From assembly GCA_029265455.1 (NCBI GenBank), contig JAJUJF010000003.1, forward strand, positions 1 to 46,503: 46,503 bases of DNA, given 5' to 3'. The notes under the pieces were generated by a model, which was not told the origin of the DNA, did not search any database, and saw only the letters and a program-made list of their open reading frames with translations. This document shows, piece after piece, positions 9,960 to 19,054 of this stretch (position 1 is its first letter; every line of letters begins with the position of its first letter). The stretch is from Paracoccaceae bacterium (GTDB taxonomy: Bacteria; Pseudomonadota; Alphaproteobacteria; Rhodobacterales; Rhodobacteraceae). Position numbers and translations under genes: made by a program.

Positions 9960-10940
9960 ATGAGCTTCACCGTCCAGCCGCAGCCTCCCGCCCGTCCGAA
10001 CCGCTGCCAGCTCTTCGGGCCGGGATCGCGGCCCGAGCTCTTCGAGAAGATGGCGAAATCGGCGGCGGACGTGATCAACCTCGACCTCGAGGACAGCGTG
10101 GCGCCCGATGACAAGGTCGAGGCCCGCAAGAACGTCATCCAGGCGATCAACGATGTCGACTGGGGCCGCAAGACGCTGTCGGTACGGATCAACGGCCTCG
10201 ACACCCCCTACTGGGTGCGCGACGTTGTCGACCTGATGGAGCAGACGAACGGCCGACTCGACCTCATCATGATCCCGAAGGCCGGCAACGCCAAGGATGT
10301 CTACACGGTCGATGCGGTGGTCTCGGCAATCGAGATCGAGAAGCGCCGCGACAAGCGGCTCGGCTTCGAGGTGATCATCGAGACGGCGGCGGGCCTTGCC
10401 CATGTCGAGGAGATCGCGGCCTCCTCGCCCCGGATGCAGGCGATGAGCATCGGTCCGGCGGACTACGCGGCCTTCATGGGCATGCAGACGACGGCCATCG
10501 GGGGCACCCAGTCGAACTACTACATGCTCGAGGACAAGCGCGAGGATGGCGGCGAGCGGGCAAAGCACTATGCCGACCCGTGGCATTACCCGACAGTTGC
10601 CATCGTCGCGGCCTGCCGCACCCATGGCCTGCTGCCGGTCGACGGGCCCTTCGGCGACTTCTCCGATCCGGACGGGTTCCGGGCGCAGGCGCTGCGTTCG
10701 GCCACCCTCGGCATGGTCGGCAAATGGGCGATCCATCCGAGCCAGATCGAGCTTGCAAACGAGGTCTTCACCCCCTCCGAGGAGGCGGTCTCCCGCGCCC
10801 GTCGCGTTCTCGAGGCGATGGAGGAGGCAAAGAAGAGCGGCGCCGGCGCGGTGGCGCTCGACGGCAAGCTGATCGACCTCGCCTCCATCCGGCAGGCCGA
10901 GGTGATCGTGAAACAGGCCGAGATGATCGCCGCCGGGTGA
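9960..10940 (+). CDS. mcl1: HpcH/HpaI aldolase/citrate lyase family, L-malyl-CoA/beta-methylmalyl-CoA lyase
   Basis: MSFTVQPQPPARPNRCQLFGPGSRPELFEKMAKSAADVINLDLEDSVAPDDK...GFEVIIETAAGLAHVEEIA...GKWAIHPSQIELANEVF; resembles Rhodobacter Mcl1-type sequences as recalled. Confidence 0.88.
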   Translation: MSFTVQPQPPARPNRCQLFGPGSRPELFEKMAKSAADVINLDLEDSVAPDDKVEARKNVIQAINDVDWGRKTLSVRINGLDTPYWVRDVVDLMEQTNGRLDLIMIPKAGNAKDVYTVDAVVSAIEIEKRRDKRLGFEVIIETAAGLAHVEEIAASSPRMQAMSIGPADYAAFMGMQTTAIGGTQSNYYMLEDKREDGGERAKHYADPWHYPTVAIVAACRTHGLLPVDGPFGDFSDPDGFRAQALRSATLGMVGKWAIHPSQIELANEVFTPSEEAVSRARRVLEAMEEAKKSGAGAVALDGKLIDLASIRQAEVIVKQAEMIAAG

Positions 10941-10949
10941 CCATGAATT

Positions 10950-10971
10950 GTCCGGCGCCAAGGCGCCGGAC
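10950..10971. terminator. Perfect 10-bp GC hairpin after mcl1 (GTCCGGCGCC-AA-GGCGCCGGAC)
   Basis: Inverted repeat 10 nt after the mcl1 stop; no T-tract. Confidence 0.5.
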
Positions 10972-11391
10972 CTCGCCCCTGAACCGGGACTGTCAGGCCG
11001 ACGCACCCGCGAACCAGATCCTGCGGGTGAGAAGTGCCAATCCACGGCGACGAGCAAGGCAAGCCGCTCCCTGCCCGGGCCGCTCGCCTCGAAGATGAGC
11101 TCCTGGCAGCGGATCCGAAGGTCGCCGCCAGGCGGGGCCCGCCCTGAAGCGTTCAGGGTATTCAGCCGAAAATCCGAGCACAGTCGGCCCTTTACGATTG
11201 CTCACGGAGCCGCAGCGGTTGCGACTCGCAGCTGTCCGGCAGCAGAACGCCGGACCGATTGCCTTGAGCCGTGGGGGAATTCGAGGAACTCCCCGCGGGA
11301 GACGCGCTTACGGAAAAACCTGGCACATCGCGGCCCGCAAGAATGTGACCACCGCCGGCACCTCCGGCGCAATTTTCTGCACGATGGGGTG

Positions 11392-11420
11392 TTGACGAGA
11401 CGGGCGCCGGTGCCTATTCC
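11392..11420 (+). promoter_or_regulatory. Candidate sigma70-type promoter for the ilvB leader (TTGACG, 17 nt, TATTCC)
   Basis: -35-like TTGACG 11392-11397, 17-nt spacer, -10-like TATTCC 11415-11420, upstream of the leader ORF and terminator. Confidence 0.4.
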
Positions 11421-11444
11421 CCCTAGGGAAACTGGAGAGCATGC

Positions 11445-11480
11445 ATGAACGGACTCGTGGTAGATCGAGGAAGGCGCTGA
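11445..11480 (+). CDS. Candidate ilvB leader peptide MNGLVVDRGRR*
   Basis: ATG AAC GGA CTC GTG GTA GAT CGA GGA AGG CGC TGA; a Leu-Val-Val run, preceded by GGAGAG, followed by a terminator before ilvB. Confidence 0.45.
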   Translation: MNGLVVDRGRR

Positions 11481-11519
11481 ACCCGATCGCATGACGCGAT
11501 CGCGGAGAACGGCGCCATG

Positions 11520-11541
11520 ACCCCCTGACGGGGGTTTTTTT
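11520..11541 (+). terminator. Rho-independent terminator/attenuator upstream of ilvB
   Basis: CCCCC-TGAC-GGGGG followed by seven T; 120 nt before the ilvB start. Confidence 0.75.
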
Positions 11542-11660
11542 GTGGCCGTAACCGGGAGGCCCGGTGCAGGCCGGCCGGGAGGCCCCGGCGAAGAAGGATG
11601 GCGCGGACGTTCCGGCGGCGGATGGCCGGGATGTCCAGCATGAAAGCGGAGAGAAGAGCA

Positions 11661-13415
11661 ATGTCGCGGCCCATGACCGGAGCGCAGATCGTCATCAAGG
11701 CCCTGAAGGATCAGGGCGTGGACACCATCTTCGGCTATCCGGGCGGGGCGGTGCTTCCGATCTATGACGAGATCTTCCAGCAGTCGGACATCCGGCACAT
11801 CCTTGTCCGTCACGAGCAGGGCGCGGTTCATGCGGCGGAGGGCTATGCCCGCTCGACCGGACGGCCGGGCGTCGTCCTCGTCACCAGTGGACCGGGCGCC
11901 ACCAACGCGATCACGGGAATGACCGACGCGCTGATGGATTCGGTGCCGCTCGTCGTCCTCAGCGGTCAGGTTCCGACCTTCATGATCGGCAACGATGCCT
12001 TCCAGGAAGCGGATACTGTCGGAATCACCCGCCCCTGCACCAAGCACAACTGGCTGGTGCGTGATACCGCCGACCTCGCCGACATCATCCATCAGGCCTT
12101 CCACGTCGCGACGCAGGGTCGTCCGGGGCCGGTGCTGGTCGACATCCCGAAGGATGTCCAGTTCGCGACCGCACGCTACCGGGCGAAGACGGAAGCGCGG
12201 ACCGGGCATTACCAGCCTCGGAGAAAGGGTGATCCGGAGGCGATCCTCGCGGCGGTCGAGGCACTCGAACAGGCAGAAAGGCCGCTCTTCTACACAGGTG
12301 GCGGCGTCATCAACTCGGGCCCGGAGGCAAGCGCTCTCCTGCGCCGTTTCGTTGACGGAACCGGATTCCCCATCACCTCCACGCTGATGGGCCTCGGCGC
12401 CTATCCGGCGAGCGGGCGGTCTTGGATCGGCATGCTCGGCATGCACGGGACCTACGAGGCGAACTGGGCCATGCACGATTGCGACCTGATGCTCGCGATC
12501 GGAGCGCGGTTCGACGACCGGATCACCGGGCGGATCGACGCGTTCTCGCCGCAATCCCTCAAGGTTCAGGTCGACATCGACCCGTCGTCGATCAACAAGA
12601 ACATCCATGTCGACGTGCCGATCGTCGGCGATGTCGCCACCGTCCTTGGCGAGATGGTCGCCCTCTGGGAGGAGCGCGGACGGCGGACGAAATCCGAGGC
12701 GGTGGCGAAATGGTGGGAGACCATCACGAAATGGCAGGCGCGGAACTGCCTCGCCTATCGCCCGTCCGAGACGTCCATCAAGCCGCAATACGCGCTCGAG
12801 CGGCTCGAGGCGCTGACCAAGGGGGCGGACCGCTACATCACGACGGAGGTCGGCCAGCACCAGATGTGGGCGGCGCAGTTCCTCGGCTTCGAGGAGCCGA
12901 ACCGGTGGATGACCTCGGGCGGTCTCGGCACCATGGGCTACGGGCTGCCGGCCTCGATCGGCGTGCAGATCGCGCATCCGGAAGCACTCGTCATCAACGT
13001 CGCGGGCGAGGCTTCGTGGCTGATGAACATGCAGGAGATGGGGACGGCGGTGCAGTACCGGCTGCCGGTCAAGCAGTTCATCCTCAACAACGAACGCCTC
13101 GGCATGGTGCGGCAGTGGCAGGAGCTTCTCCATGGCGAGCGGTACTCCTCGTCGTGGTCGGAGGCGCTCCCCGACTTCGTGAAACTTGCGGAGGCCTTCG
13201 GGTGCAAGGGGATCCGCTGCGAGAACCCGGCCGACCTCGACGACGCGATCCGAGAGATGCTCGACTATCCGGGACCGGTGATCTTCGACTGCCTTGTCGA
13301 GAAACACGAGAACTGCTTCCCGATGATCCCGTCGGGCAAGGCGCATAACGAGATGCTGCTCGGCGAGGACGCGACCCAGGGCGTGATCGGCAAGAGCGGC
13401 GCGGTTCTGGTGTGA
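11661..13415 (+). CDS. ilvB: Acetolactate synthase large subunit
   Basis: MSRPMTGAQIVIKALKDQGVDTIFGYPGGAVLPIYDEIF...HEQGAVHAAEGYARSTGRPGVVLVTSGPGATN; ThPP enzyme. Start chosen at ATG 11661 with GGAGAGAAGAG upstream. Confidence 0.96.
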   Translation: MSRPMTGAQIVIKALKDQGVDTIFGYPGGAVLPIYDEIFQQSDIRHILVRHEQGAVHAAEGYARSTGRPGVVLVTSGPGATNAITGMTDALMDSVPLVVLSGQVPTFMIGNDAFQEADTVGITRPCTKHNWLVRDTADLADIIHQAFHVATQGRPGPVLVDIPKDVQFATARYRAKTEARTGHYQPRRKGDPEAILAAVEALEQAERPLFYTGGGVINSGPEASALLRRFVDGTGFPITSTLMGLGAYPASGRSWIGMLGMHGTYEANWAMHDCDLMLAIGARFDDRITGRIDAFSPQSLKVQVDIDPSSINKNIHVDVPIVGDVATVLGEMVALWEERGRRTKSEAVAKWWETITKWQARNCLAYRPSETSIKPQYALERLEALTKGADRYITTEVGQHQMWAAQFLGFEEPNRWMTSGGLGTMGYGLPASIGVQIAHPEALVINVAGEASWLMNMQEMGTAVQYRLPVKQFILNNERLGMVRQWQELLHGERYSSSWSEALPDFVKLAEAFGCKGIRCENPADLDDAIREMLDYPGPVIFDCLVEKHENCFPMIPSGKAHNEMLLGEDATQGVIGKSGAVLV

Positions 13416-13429
13416 GGGGCAGCAAGGGG

Positions 13430-13990
13430 ATGAACGCACTCAACATCAAGCGCGGCTCCACGAGCCACAGCGCCTACGATCTCAGGAACCGGTTCGAGGA
13501 ACGGCTGGAGAGGCATGTCCTCGCGGTGATCGTCGACAATGAATCGGGGGTGCTCGCCCGGGTGATCGGCCTGTTCTCGGGTCGGGGCTACAATATCGAG
13601 AGCCTGACGGTGGCCGAGATCGATCATCTCGGACATCGCTCGCGCATCACCATCGTCACGACGGGCACGCCTGCGGTGATCGAACAGATCAAGGCCCAGC
13701 TCAGCCGGATGGTGCCGGTGCATGACGTGCACGATCTCACGGTCGAGGGACCATCGGTGGAGCGCGAACTCGCGCTGATAAAGGTGGCAGGCACCGGCGA
13801 GAAGCGGGTCGAGGCGCTGCGCACGGCCGACATCTTCCGCGCGAAGGTGGTGGACACCACGCTCGAGAGCTTCGTCTTCGAGATCACCGGCACGAGCGAG
13901 AAGGTGGACGCCTTCTGCGACCTGATGCGGCCGCTCGGCCTTGTCGAGGTGGCGCGCACCGGGGTGGCGGCGATCGCGCGCGGCGTCTGA
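13430..13990 (+). CDS. ilvN: Acetolactate synthase small subunit (ACT domain)
   Basis: RHVLAVIVDNESGVLARVIGLFSGRGYNIESLTVAEIDHLGHRSRITIVTTG..., ordered after ilvB. Confidence 0.95.
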   Translation: MNALNIKRGSTSHSAYDLRNRFEERLERHVLAVIVDNESGVLARVIGLFSGRGYNIESLTVAEIDHLGHRSRITIVTTGTPAVIEQIKAQLSRMVPVHDVHDLTVEGPSVERELALIKVAGTGEKRVEALRTADIFRAKVVDTTLESFVFEITGTSEKVDAFCDLMRPLGLVEVARTGVAAIARGV

Positions 13991-14114
13991 GGGAAGCGGC
14001 AGGGCGTCGGACCTGAGCGCGGGCGCCCGACATGTCCCTGGTGAATCCAGGTGCGTCCGGGAACCGGGCGTGTACCGGCGCGGTTTAACCCGTGGAAGAA
14101 CAGCGCGCAGCGCG

Positions 14115-14159
14115 ACTGCCGGTGACAACGGCAGTAGCTGCGTTGCTGTAACGCAGCTA
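14115..14159. repeat. Two abutting hairpins upstream of the djlA-like gene
   Basis: ACTGCCG-gtgacaa-CGGCAGT (14115-14135) directly followed by TAGCTGCGTT-gctgt-AACGCAGCTA (14135-14159), 10 nt before ATG 14170. Confidence 0.6.
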
Positions 14160-14169
14160 GACTGGAATC

Positions 14170-14865
14170 ATGTCGATCTGGACGAGGATCATGGAGGCTG
14201 TGGCGACGCTCGTCGCCAAGGGCGAGGCGTTGATTGCCCTGTTCGAGCGGACTCCGCCCGAACGGTCGGTTGCCTTCACCATTGCCGTGATCGGGCTCGG
14301 CGCCAAGATGGCGAAGGTGGACGGGCAGGTAAACGCCTCGGAGGTCGCGGCCTTCCGCCAGGTCTTCGTTATCGCCCCGGAGGACGAGGCGGCAGCGGCG
14401 CGGGTCTTCAACCTCGCCCGCCAGGACATCGCCGGCTACGAGGCCTATGCGCGACGGATCGCACGGATGTTCGCGGATCGGCCGGCAATCCTCGAGGACG
14501 TGCTCGAGGGCCTGTTCCACGTCGCGCTCGCCGATGGCACCTATCACGAGGCGGAGGAGCGGTTCCTGCGCCGGGTGGCGGAGATCTTCGGCATCAGCGA
14601 GGCGACCTTTGCCTGTATCGAGGCACGGCAGGGAGTCGGACGCGAGGCTGACCCCTGGCATGTGCTCGGCGTGCCGTATGACGCCGATCTCGCGACGATC
14701 CGGGAGCGCTGGAAGGCGCTCGTGAAAGCACATCATCCGGACCGGATGATCGCCCGCGGTCTGCCGCCGGAGACGGTACGCCTCGGCAACGCACGAATTG
14801 GCGCGATCAATCGTGCGTGGCAGGAAATTTCCAAACAGCATCTTGAGGCGGCGGAGGCGGGGTGA
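14170..14865 (+). CDS. DjlA-type co-chaperone: TerB-like domain plus C-terminal J domain
   Basis: N-terminal helical TerB-like region (AKMAKVDGQVNASEVAAFRQVF..ALADGTYHEAEERFLRRVAEIFG) and J domain DPWHVLGVPYDADLATIRERWKALVKAHHPDRMIARG. Confidence 0.88.
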   Translation: MSIWTRIMEAVATLVAKGEALIALFERTPPERSVAFTIAVIGLGAKMAKVDGQVNASEVAAFRQVFVIAPEDEAAAARVFNLARQDIAGYEAYARRIARMFADRPAILEDVLEGLFHVALADGTYHEAEERFLRRVAEIFGISEATFACIEARQGVGREADPWHVLGVPYDADLATIRERWKALVKAHHPDRMIARGLPPETVRLGNARIGAINRAWQEISKQHLEAAEAG

Positions 14866-15887
14866 CGACCGCCTCCACCAGACACACCGACCTGTTCGAC
14901 ATCACGACCGTGATTTTCCGCGGGGAACTGGAGCTTCTCGAGCTTCAGGCAGCTTCCCTTGACCGCTTCTTTCCCGCCGAACTCGTCCGTCGCATCCTGG
15001 TCCTGCTCAACGATGTCGATGAAGAGGCGTGCGGTGCCGCGGTCGAGAGACTGCGGCCTGCCTACGGCAAGCTTGCACCGAAGGTCCAGATAGCAAGTCC
15101 CGCACATCTGTTCGCCTTGCGGCCTGCCGAGCTCGCCAGACAGCAGCCTCGCAACTGGCCAGCCCACTGGTTCACGAAATACCGGCACCGCTGGCCTTGG
15201 GGTCGAAAAGGCGGCTGGCGTGGCAATCGCGGATGGTCCGTACAGCAGGCGCTCAAGCTTGCCGTGGGCCGGGCGGTTCAGGCGCCCTACGTCCTGATTC
15301 TCGACGCAAAGAACCATCTGGTGCGGCCCGTAAGGGTCGGAAGTTTCGTGGGTCCTGACGGGAGGCCCCGCAGCCATCTCGCCTGCCGTGACCGGCAGCA
15401 GCGCAGATGGATCGAAGCCTCCTTCATCCGTATGGGGATGACGCCCCCTGCCCCTGATGCTCCTGCACCACCGAGCGTCACGCCGGTCTGCGTCCGCACC
15501 GTCGTGCTCCGTGACGCCGTCGATGCCATCGAGCGCCGGATCGGGCCGGTTGAAACGTTCTTTGCCCGCAAGCGGAAATTCGAGACCGAATTCATGCTGC
15601 TCTACGCCTATGTCGTCGGCCGCTACGGGGATTGGAGCGCCGCCTTCGACGAGGGGCTTGTGCCTTCGGCTACCATTTTCCGCTCCACCGGAGATGAAGC
15701 CATCCGGGAACTTCTGGACCGTGTGGAGCGTGGCGAGGCGGACTTCCTCGCCATTCATGGCAGCAGGATGGGAAAGCTCGAGCCCGATGTTCAGGACCGG
15801 CTGGAAGCAATCTGGCGACGATGCGAGCTTCCGTTGCCTGGAAGGTCCGGGGCCCGCTCATCGACAGGCAGCGAGGCTGCCGGCTGA
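14862..15887 (+). CDS. DUF6492-like protein (putative glycosyltransferase-like)
   Basis: FDITTVIFRGELELLELQAASLDRFFP...ILVLLNDVDEEA...YVLILDAKNHLVRPV; GTG start overlaps the upstream stop (GTGA). Confidence 0.6.
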   Translation: MTTASTRHTDLFDITTVIFRGELELLELQAASLDRFFPAELVRRILVLLNDVDEEACGAAVERLRPAYGKLAPKVQIASPAHLFALRPAELARQQPRNWPAHWFTKYRHRWPWGRKGGWRGNRGWSVQQALKLAVGRAVQAPYVLILDAKNHLVRPVRVGSFVGPDGRPRSHLACRDRQQRRWIEASFIRMGMTPPAPDAPAPPSVTPVCVRTVVLRDAVDAIERRIGPVETFFARKRKFETEFMLLYAYVVGRYGDWSAAFDEGLVPSATIFRSTGDEAIRELLDRVERGEADFLAIHGSRMGKLEPDVQDRLEAIWRRCELPLPGRSGARSSTGSEAAG

Positions 15888-16059
15888 AGTGAGGGAACTG
15901 TCGACATCCGGCCTGGACGGCCAACGGGACGATCAGACTTTCCTCGACGTCAGAGGGTGACTGGAACCCTCACGCGTGTTAACCATTACTTTTAAGCGAA
16001 CGTGCCGTCGCATTCCGCCTATCCTCATGCGCATCCTGACTCCACAAGGGGATGGACAC

Positions 16060-16971
16060 ATGCCTGATCACCGGCCGCCTGTCCGTCAGTGGCGAATCCA
16101 CCTCGGTGCGCACAAGACGGCAACGACGCACATCCAGGAGGTGCTGGCGCGCAAGCGGGACGAACTCATCGTCAATGGTCTCGACTTCATTCCCCATTCG
16201 GTCGTCCGGAAGCTCGGGCTTGCGCATGCCCTGCGCAAACGGTCCCTCCGGGCCCGGATGCCGGTACTTCGTGACGGGATTGCCTCGGAGATCCTCTGTC
16301 GAACGGTCGATCCGCTCCGCAAGGGTCCCGACACAGTTGTCCTCTCCGAAGAGAACCTGATCGGCGCCCTGCCAACCATGTACGTCGACAGATTGTATCC
16401 CACTGCGGATACCTGCATCACCCGCCTGAGGGGATTGAGGCGCCGGTCGGATGTCGTGTTCTTCCTCTCGATAAGGAGCTTCGACGCACAGATTCCTGCC
16501 TCCTATGCCCAGGGGCTCCGTCACAAGCCGCCGCTGAAGGGGGGCTTCGAGGCAATCCGGCGAAGGATGCTCGCCTCGCCGCCAAGCTGGCTCGATCTGG
16601 TGAGGAGGATCTGCCGCCTCGCTCCGGACGTTCCGCTGGTGGTCTGGAGACACGAGGACTACAGAACTCACGCGGAGGAGATCCTCGCAATGCTCTGCGG
16701 GCGCCCGATCGGCCCGCTGCCGCAGGTCGAGGATCCGCCCGAAACCCGCACACCCTCGGCCGAAGGCGTGCGTGCGGCGGAAGGACTGTCGGACGACCTG
16801 CCGGCCCATGAGCGGCGCAGCATCGTCGGCGAAATCTACCGGGAGACGTTCGAGGGTCGACGGTTCAGTCCATTTACCAGGGAGGAGACGCGGGAACTGC
16901 GCGCGCACTACGAAGCCGACCTTGCCGGGATCGCGGCGCTCGATGGGGTGACACTGCTGCGATTCAACTGA
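16060..16971 (+). CDS. Sulfotransferase-like / P-loop hypothetical protein
   Basis: N-terminal WRIHLGAHKTATTHIQEVLARKRDEL resembles the PAPS-binding KTGTT loop; SEENLIG and WRHEDY motifs later. ATG 16060 preceded by AAGGGGATGG. Confidence 0.55.
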   Translation: MPDHRPPVRQWRIHLGAHKTATTHIQEVLARKRDELIVNGLDFIPHSVVRKLGLAHALRKRSLRARMPVLRDGIASEILCRTVDPLRKGPDTVVLSEENLIGALPTMYVDRLYPTADTCITRLRGLRRRSDVVFFLSIRSFDAQIPASYAQGLRHKPPLKGGFEAIRRRMLASPPSWLDLVRRICRLAPDVPLVVWRHEDYRTHAEEILAMLCGRPIGPLPQVEDPPETRTPSAEGVRAAEGLSDDLPAHERRSIVGEIYRETFEGRRFSPFTREETRELRAHYEADLAGIAALDGVTLLRFN

Positions 16972-16988
16972 GACAGCTTGATGCAACT

Positions 16989-17011
16989 GGCCGGCGCGAG
17001 AGGCGCCGGCC
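16989..17011. terminator. Bidirectional hairpin between convergent genes
   Basis: GGCCGGCGC-GAGAG-GCGCCGGCC, perfect 9-bp stem. Confidence 0.6.
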
Positions 17012-17020
17012 TTGCCGGTA

Positions 17021-18097
17021 TCAGTTGGGGATCGTCGCCGTGATCCCTTCCACGAAGAAATCCATGCCGCGGAGATCGTCGTCGGGGGCGGTTTCACCCT
17101 CGGCGAGCCACGGGCTGCCGTCCTGGCGGTTGATCGGTCCGGTGAATGGGTGCAGTTCGCCGGCAGCAATCGCTTCTGCTGCGGCCATTGCCTCCTCCGC
17201 CACCTCCTCCGGGATCGCCTCGTTGAACTCGGCCATCTGCACCATGCCGGTGCCGAGTCCGCCCCAGACCTCGGTCGCTTCCCACGTGCCGTTCATCACC
17301 TGCCCCACTCGCTCGATGTAGTAGGGAGCCCAGTTGTCGACGATCGCGGTGAGCTGAGCGGTGGGGCCGAATTCACGCATGTCGGAGGCCTGACCGATCG
17401 CGTAGATGCCAGCCTCCTCGGCCACCGCCATGGCCGCGGTGGAATCGGTGTGCTGGAAGATGACGTCGGCGCCCTGCTCGATCAGGGTCTGGGCGGCATC
17501 GGCCTCGAGAGCCGGATCAAACCAGGTATTGGCCCAGATGATGCGGAACTCGACGTCGGGGTTTAGCGACCGTGCAGCGAGGAAGGCGGAATTGATGCCC
17601 TGGAGCACTTCCGGAATCGGATAGGCGGCGATGTAGCCGATGATGTTCGATTCGGTCATGCGCGCGGCGATGATGCCCGCGACGTGCCGTCCCTCGTAGA
17701 AACGGGCATCGTAGGTCGCCATGTTGTCGAGCCGGGTGTAGCCGGTCGCATGTTCGAACTTCACATCGGGGAACTGACGGGCGACATTCGCGGTCGCGTT
17801 CATGAAGCCGAAGGACGTGGTGAAGATCAGGTCGTGGCCCGACTGCGCCATCTGACGGATGACGCGTTCGGCGTCGGCGCCTTCGGGCACGCTCTCGACA
17901 TAGGTGGTCTCGACGCGGTCGCCATACTCCTCCTCGAGGGCAAGGCGGCCGAGGTCATGCTGGTGGGTCCAGCCGAAATCGCCGATCGGACCGACGTAGA
18001 TGAAGCCGACCTTGAGCGATTCGTCCTGGGCAGCGGCCGGCCCGGCAAGTGCGACAGCCAGCGCGGTCGCACCTGCCAGAAAAGCGAGGGTCTTCAT
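17021..18097 (-). CDS. BMP family ABC transporter substrate-binding protein
   Basis: Signal peptide MKTLAFLAGATALAVALAGPAAAQDES then LKVGFIYVGPIGDFGWTHQHDLGRLALEEEYGDRVETTYVESVPEGADAERVIRQMAQ. Confidence 0.94.
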   Translation of the reverse strand: MKTLAFLAGATALAVALAGPAAAQDESLKVGFIYVGPIGDFGWTHQHDLGRLALEEEYGDRVETTYVESVPEGADAERVIRQMAQSGHDLIFTTSFGFMNATANVARQFPDVKFEHATGYTRLDNMATYDARFYEGRHVAGIIAARMTESNIIGYIAAYPIPEVLQGINSAFLAARSLNPDVEFRIIWANTWFDPALEADAAQTLIEQGADVIFQHTDSTAAMAVAEEAGIYAIGQASDMREFGPTAQLTAIVDNWAPYYIERVGQVMNGTWEATEVWGGLGTGMVQMAEFNEAIPEEVAEEAMAAAEAIAAGELHPFTGPINRQDGSPWLAEGETAPDDDLRGMDFFVEGITATIPN

Positions 18098-18121
18098 GGG
18101 TCGGTCTTTCTCCTGTTGAAG

Positions 18122-19054
18122 TTAGCCGGTTGCATGGAAGGGTCGCCCGAGGCTGGCCGGCGCATTGAGACTCGCCCGCCGCCGGTCCGCGGAGATGATC
18201 ACGAGGACGAGGATGGTCACGAGATAGGGCAGCATGGAGAGATAATAGGCCGGCACCGCGACACCCGAAGCCTGAAGATTGAGCTGGAGAATGGTGACGC
18301 CGCCGAAGAGCCAGGCACCGAGCACGACCCGTCCCGGCCGCCAGGCAGAGAAGACGACGATGGCAAGGGCGATCCAGCCTGCGCCTGCGGTCATTCCTTC
18401 GGTCCACTGCGGGACGCGGGCAAGCGAGAGATAGGCGCCGCCGACCCCGGCGCAGGCACCGCCGAACGCAATGGCGGCGAGGCGTATGCGAACGACGCCG
18501 TAGCCGAGGGAATGGGCAGCGTCGTGGTTCTCGCCCACCGCGCGCAGGATGAGCCCGGCCCGGGTACGGCCGAGGAAGAACCAGACCGCGAGCGCGAGGA
18601 AGAGGCCGAAGTAGACGACCGGGTCGTAGCGGAAGAACATCCGCCCGAGAACCGGCAGGTCGGAGAGCCAGGGGATGAAGACGCTCGGCATCTGCGGTGA
18701 GCGGATACCTGTGTAGGGTTGGCCGATCAGTGCGGCAAGGCCGAGGCCGAAGAGGGTGAGCGCAAGCCCGGTAGCAACCTGATTCGACAGCAGGAACTGC
18801 GTGAGAATGCCGAAGACGAGTGCGAGCGCGGCGCCCGCCCCTGCTGCCGCGACAAATCCCCAGCCGGGATCACCCGTCGAGACGCCGACCGCAAACCCGG
18901 TGACGGCGCCCATGATCATCATCCCCTCGACCCCGAGGTTGAGGACGCCCGACTTCTCCACGACGAGTTCGCCGATCGCCGCGAACAGCAGCGGCGTTGC
19001 CGCGACAACGAGACCTGCAAACAGCGCCACCGGATTGATGCCGAGTTCCATCAT
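18122..19054 (-). CDS. ABC transporter permease (BMP/nucleoside type)
   Basis: Multi-TM, AIGELVVEKSGVLNLGVEGMMIMGAVTGF; BPD_transp_2 type. Confidence 0.92.
   Translation of the reverse strand: MMELGINPVALFAGLVVAATPLLFAAIGELVVEKSGVLNLGVEGMMIMGAVTGFAVGVSTGDPGWGFVAAAGAGAALALVFGILTQFLLSNQVATGLALTLFGLGLAALIGQPYTGIRSPQMPSVFIPWLSDLPVLGRMFFRYDPVVYFGLFLALAVWFFLGRTRAGLILRAVGENHDAAHSLGYGVVRIRLAAIAFGGACAGVGGAYLSLARVPQWTEGMTAGAGWIALAIVVFSAWRPGRVVLGAWLFGGVTILQLNLQASGVAVPAYYLSMLPYLVTILVLVIISADRRRASLNAPASLGRPFHATG

Noticed and set aside
11202-13439. 745-aa minus-strand ORF opposite ilvB
   Set aside because: Antisense shadow ORF; ilvB on the plus strand is unambiguous.
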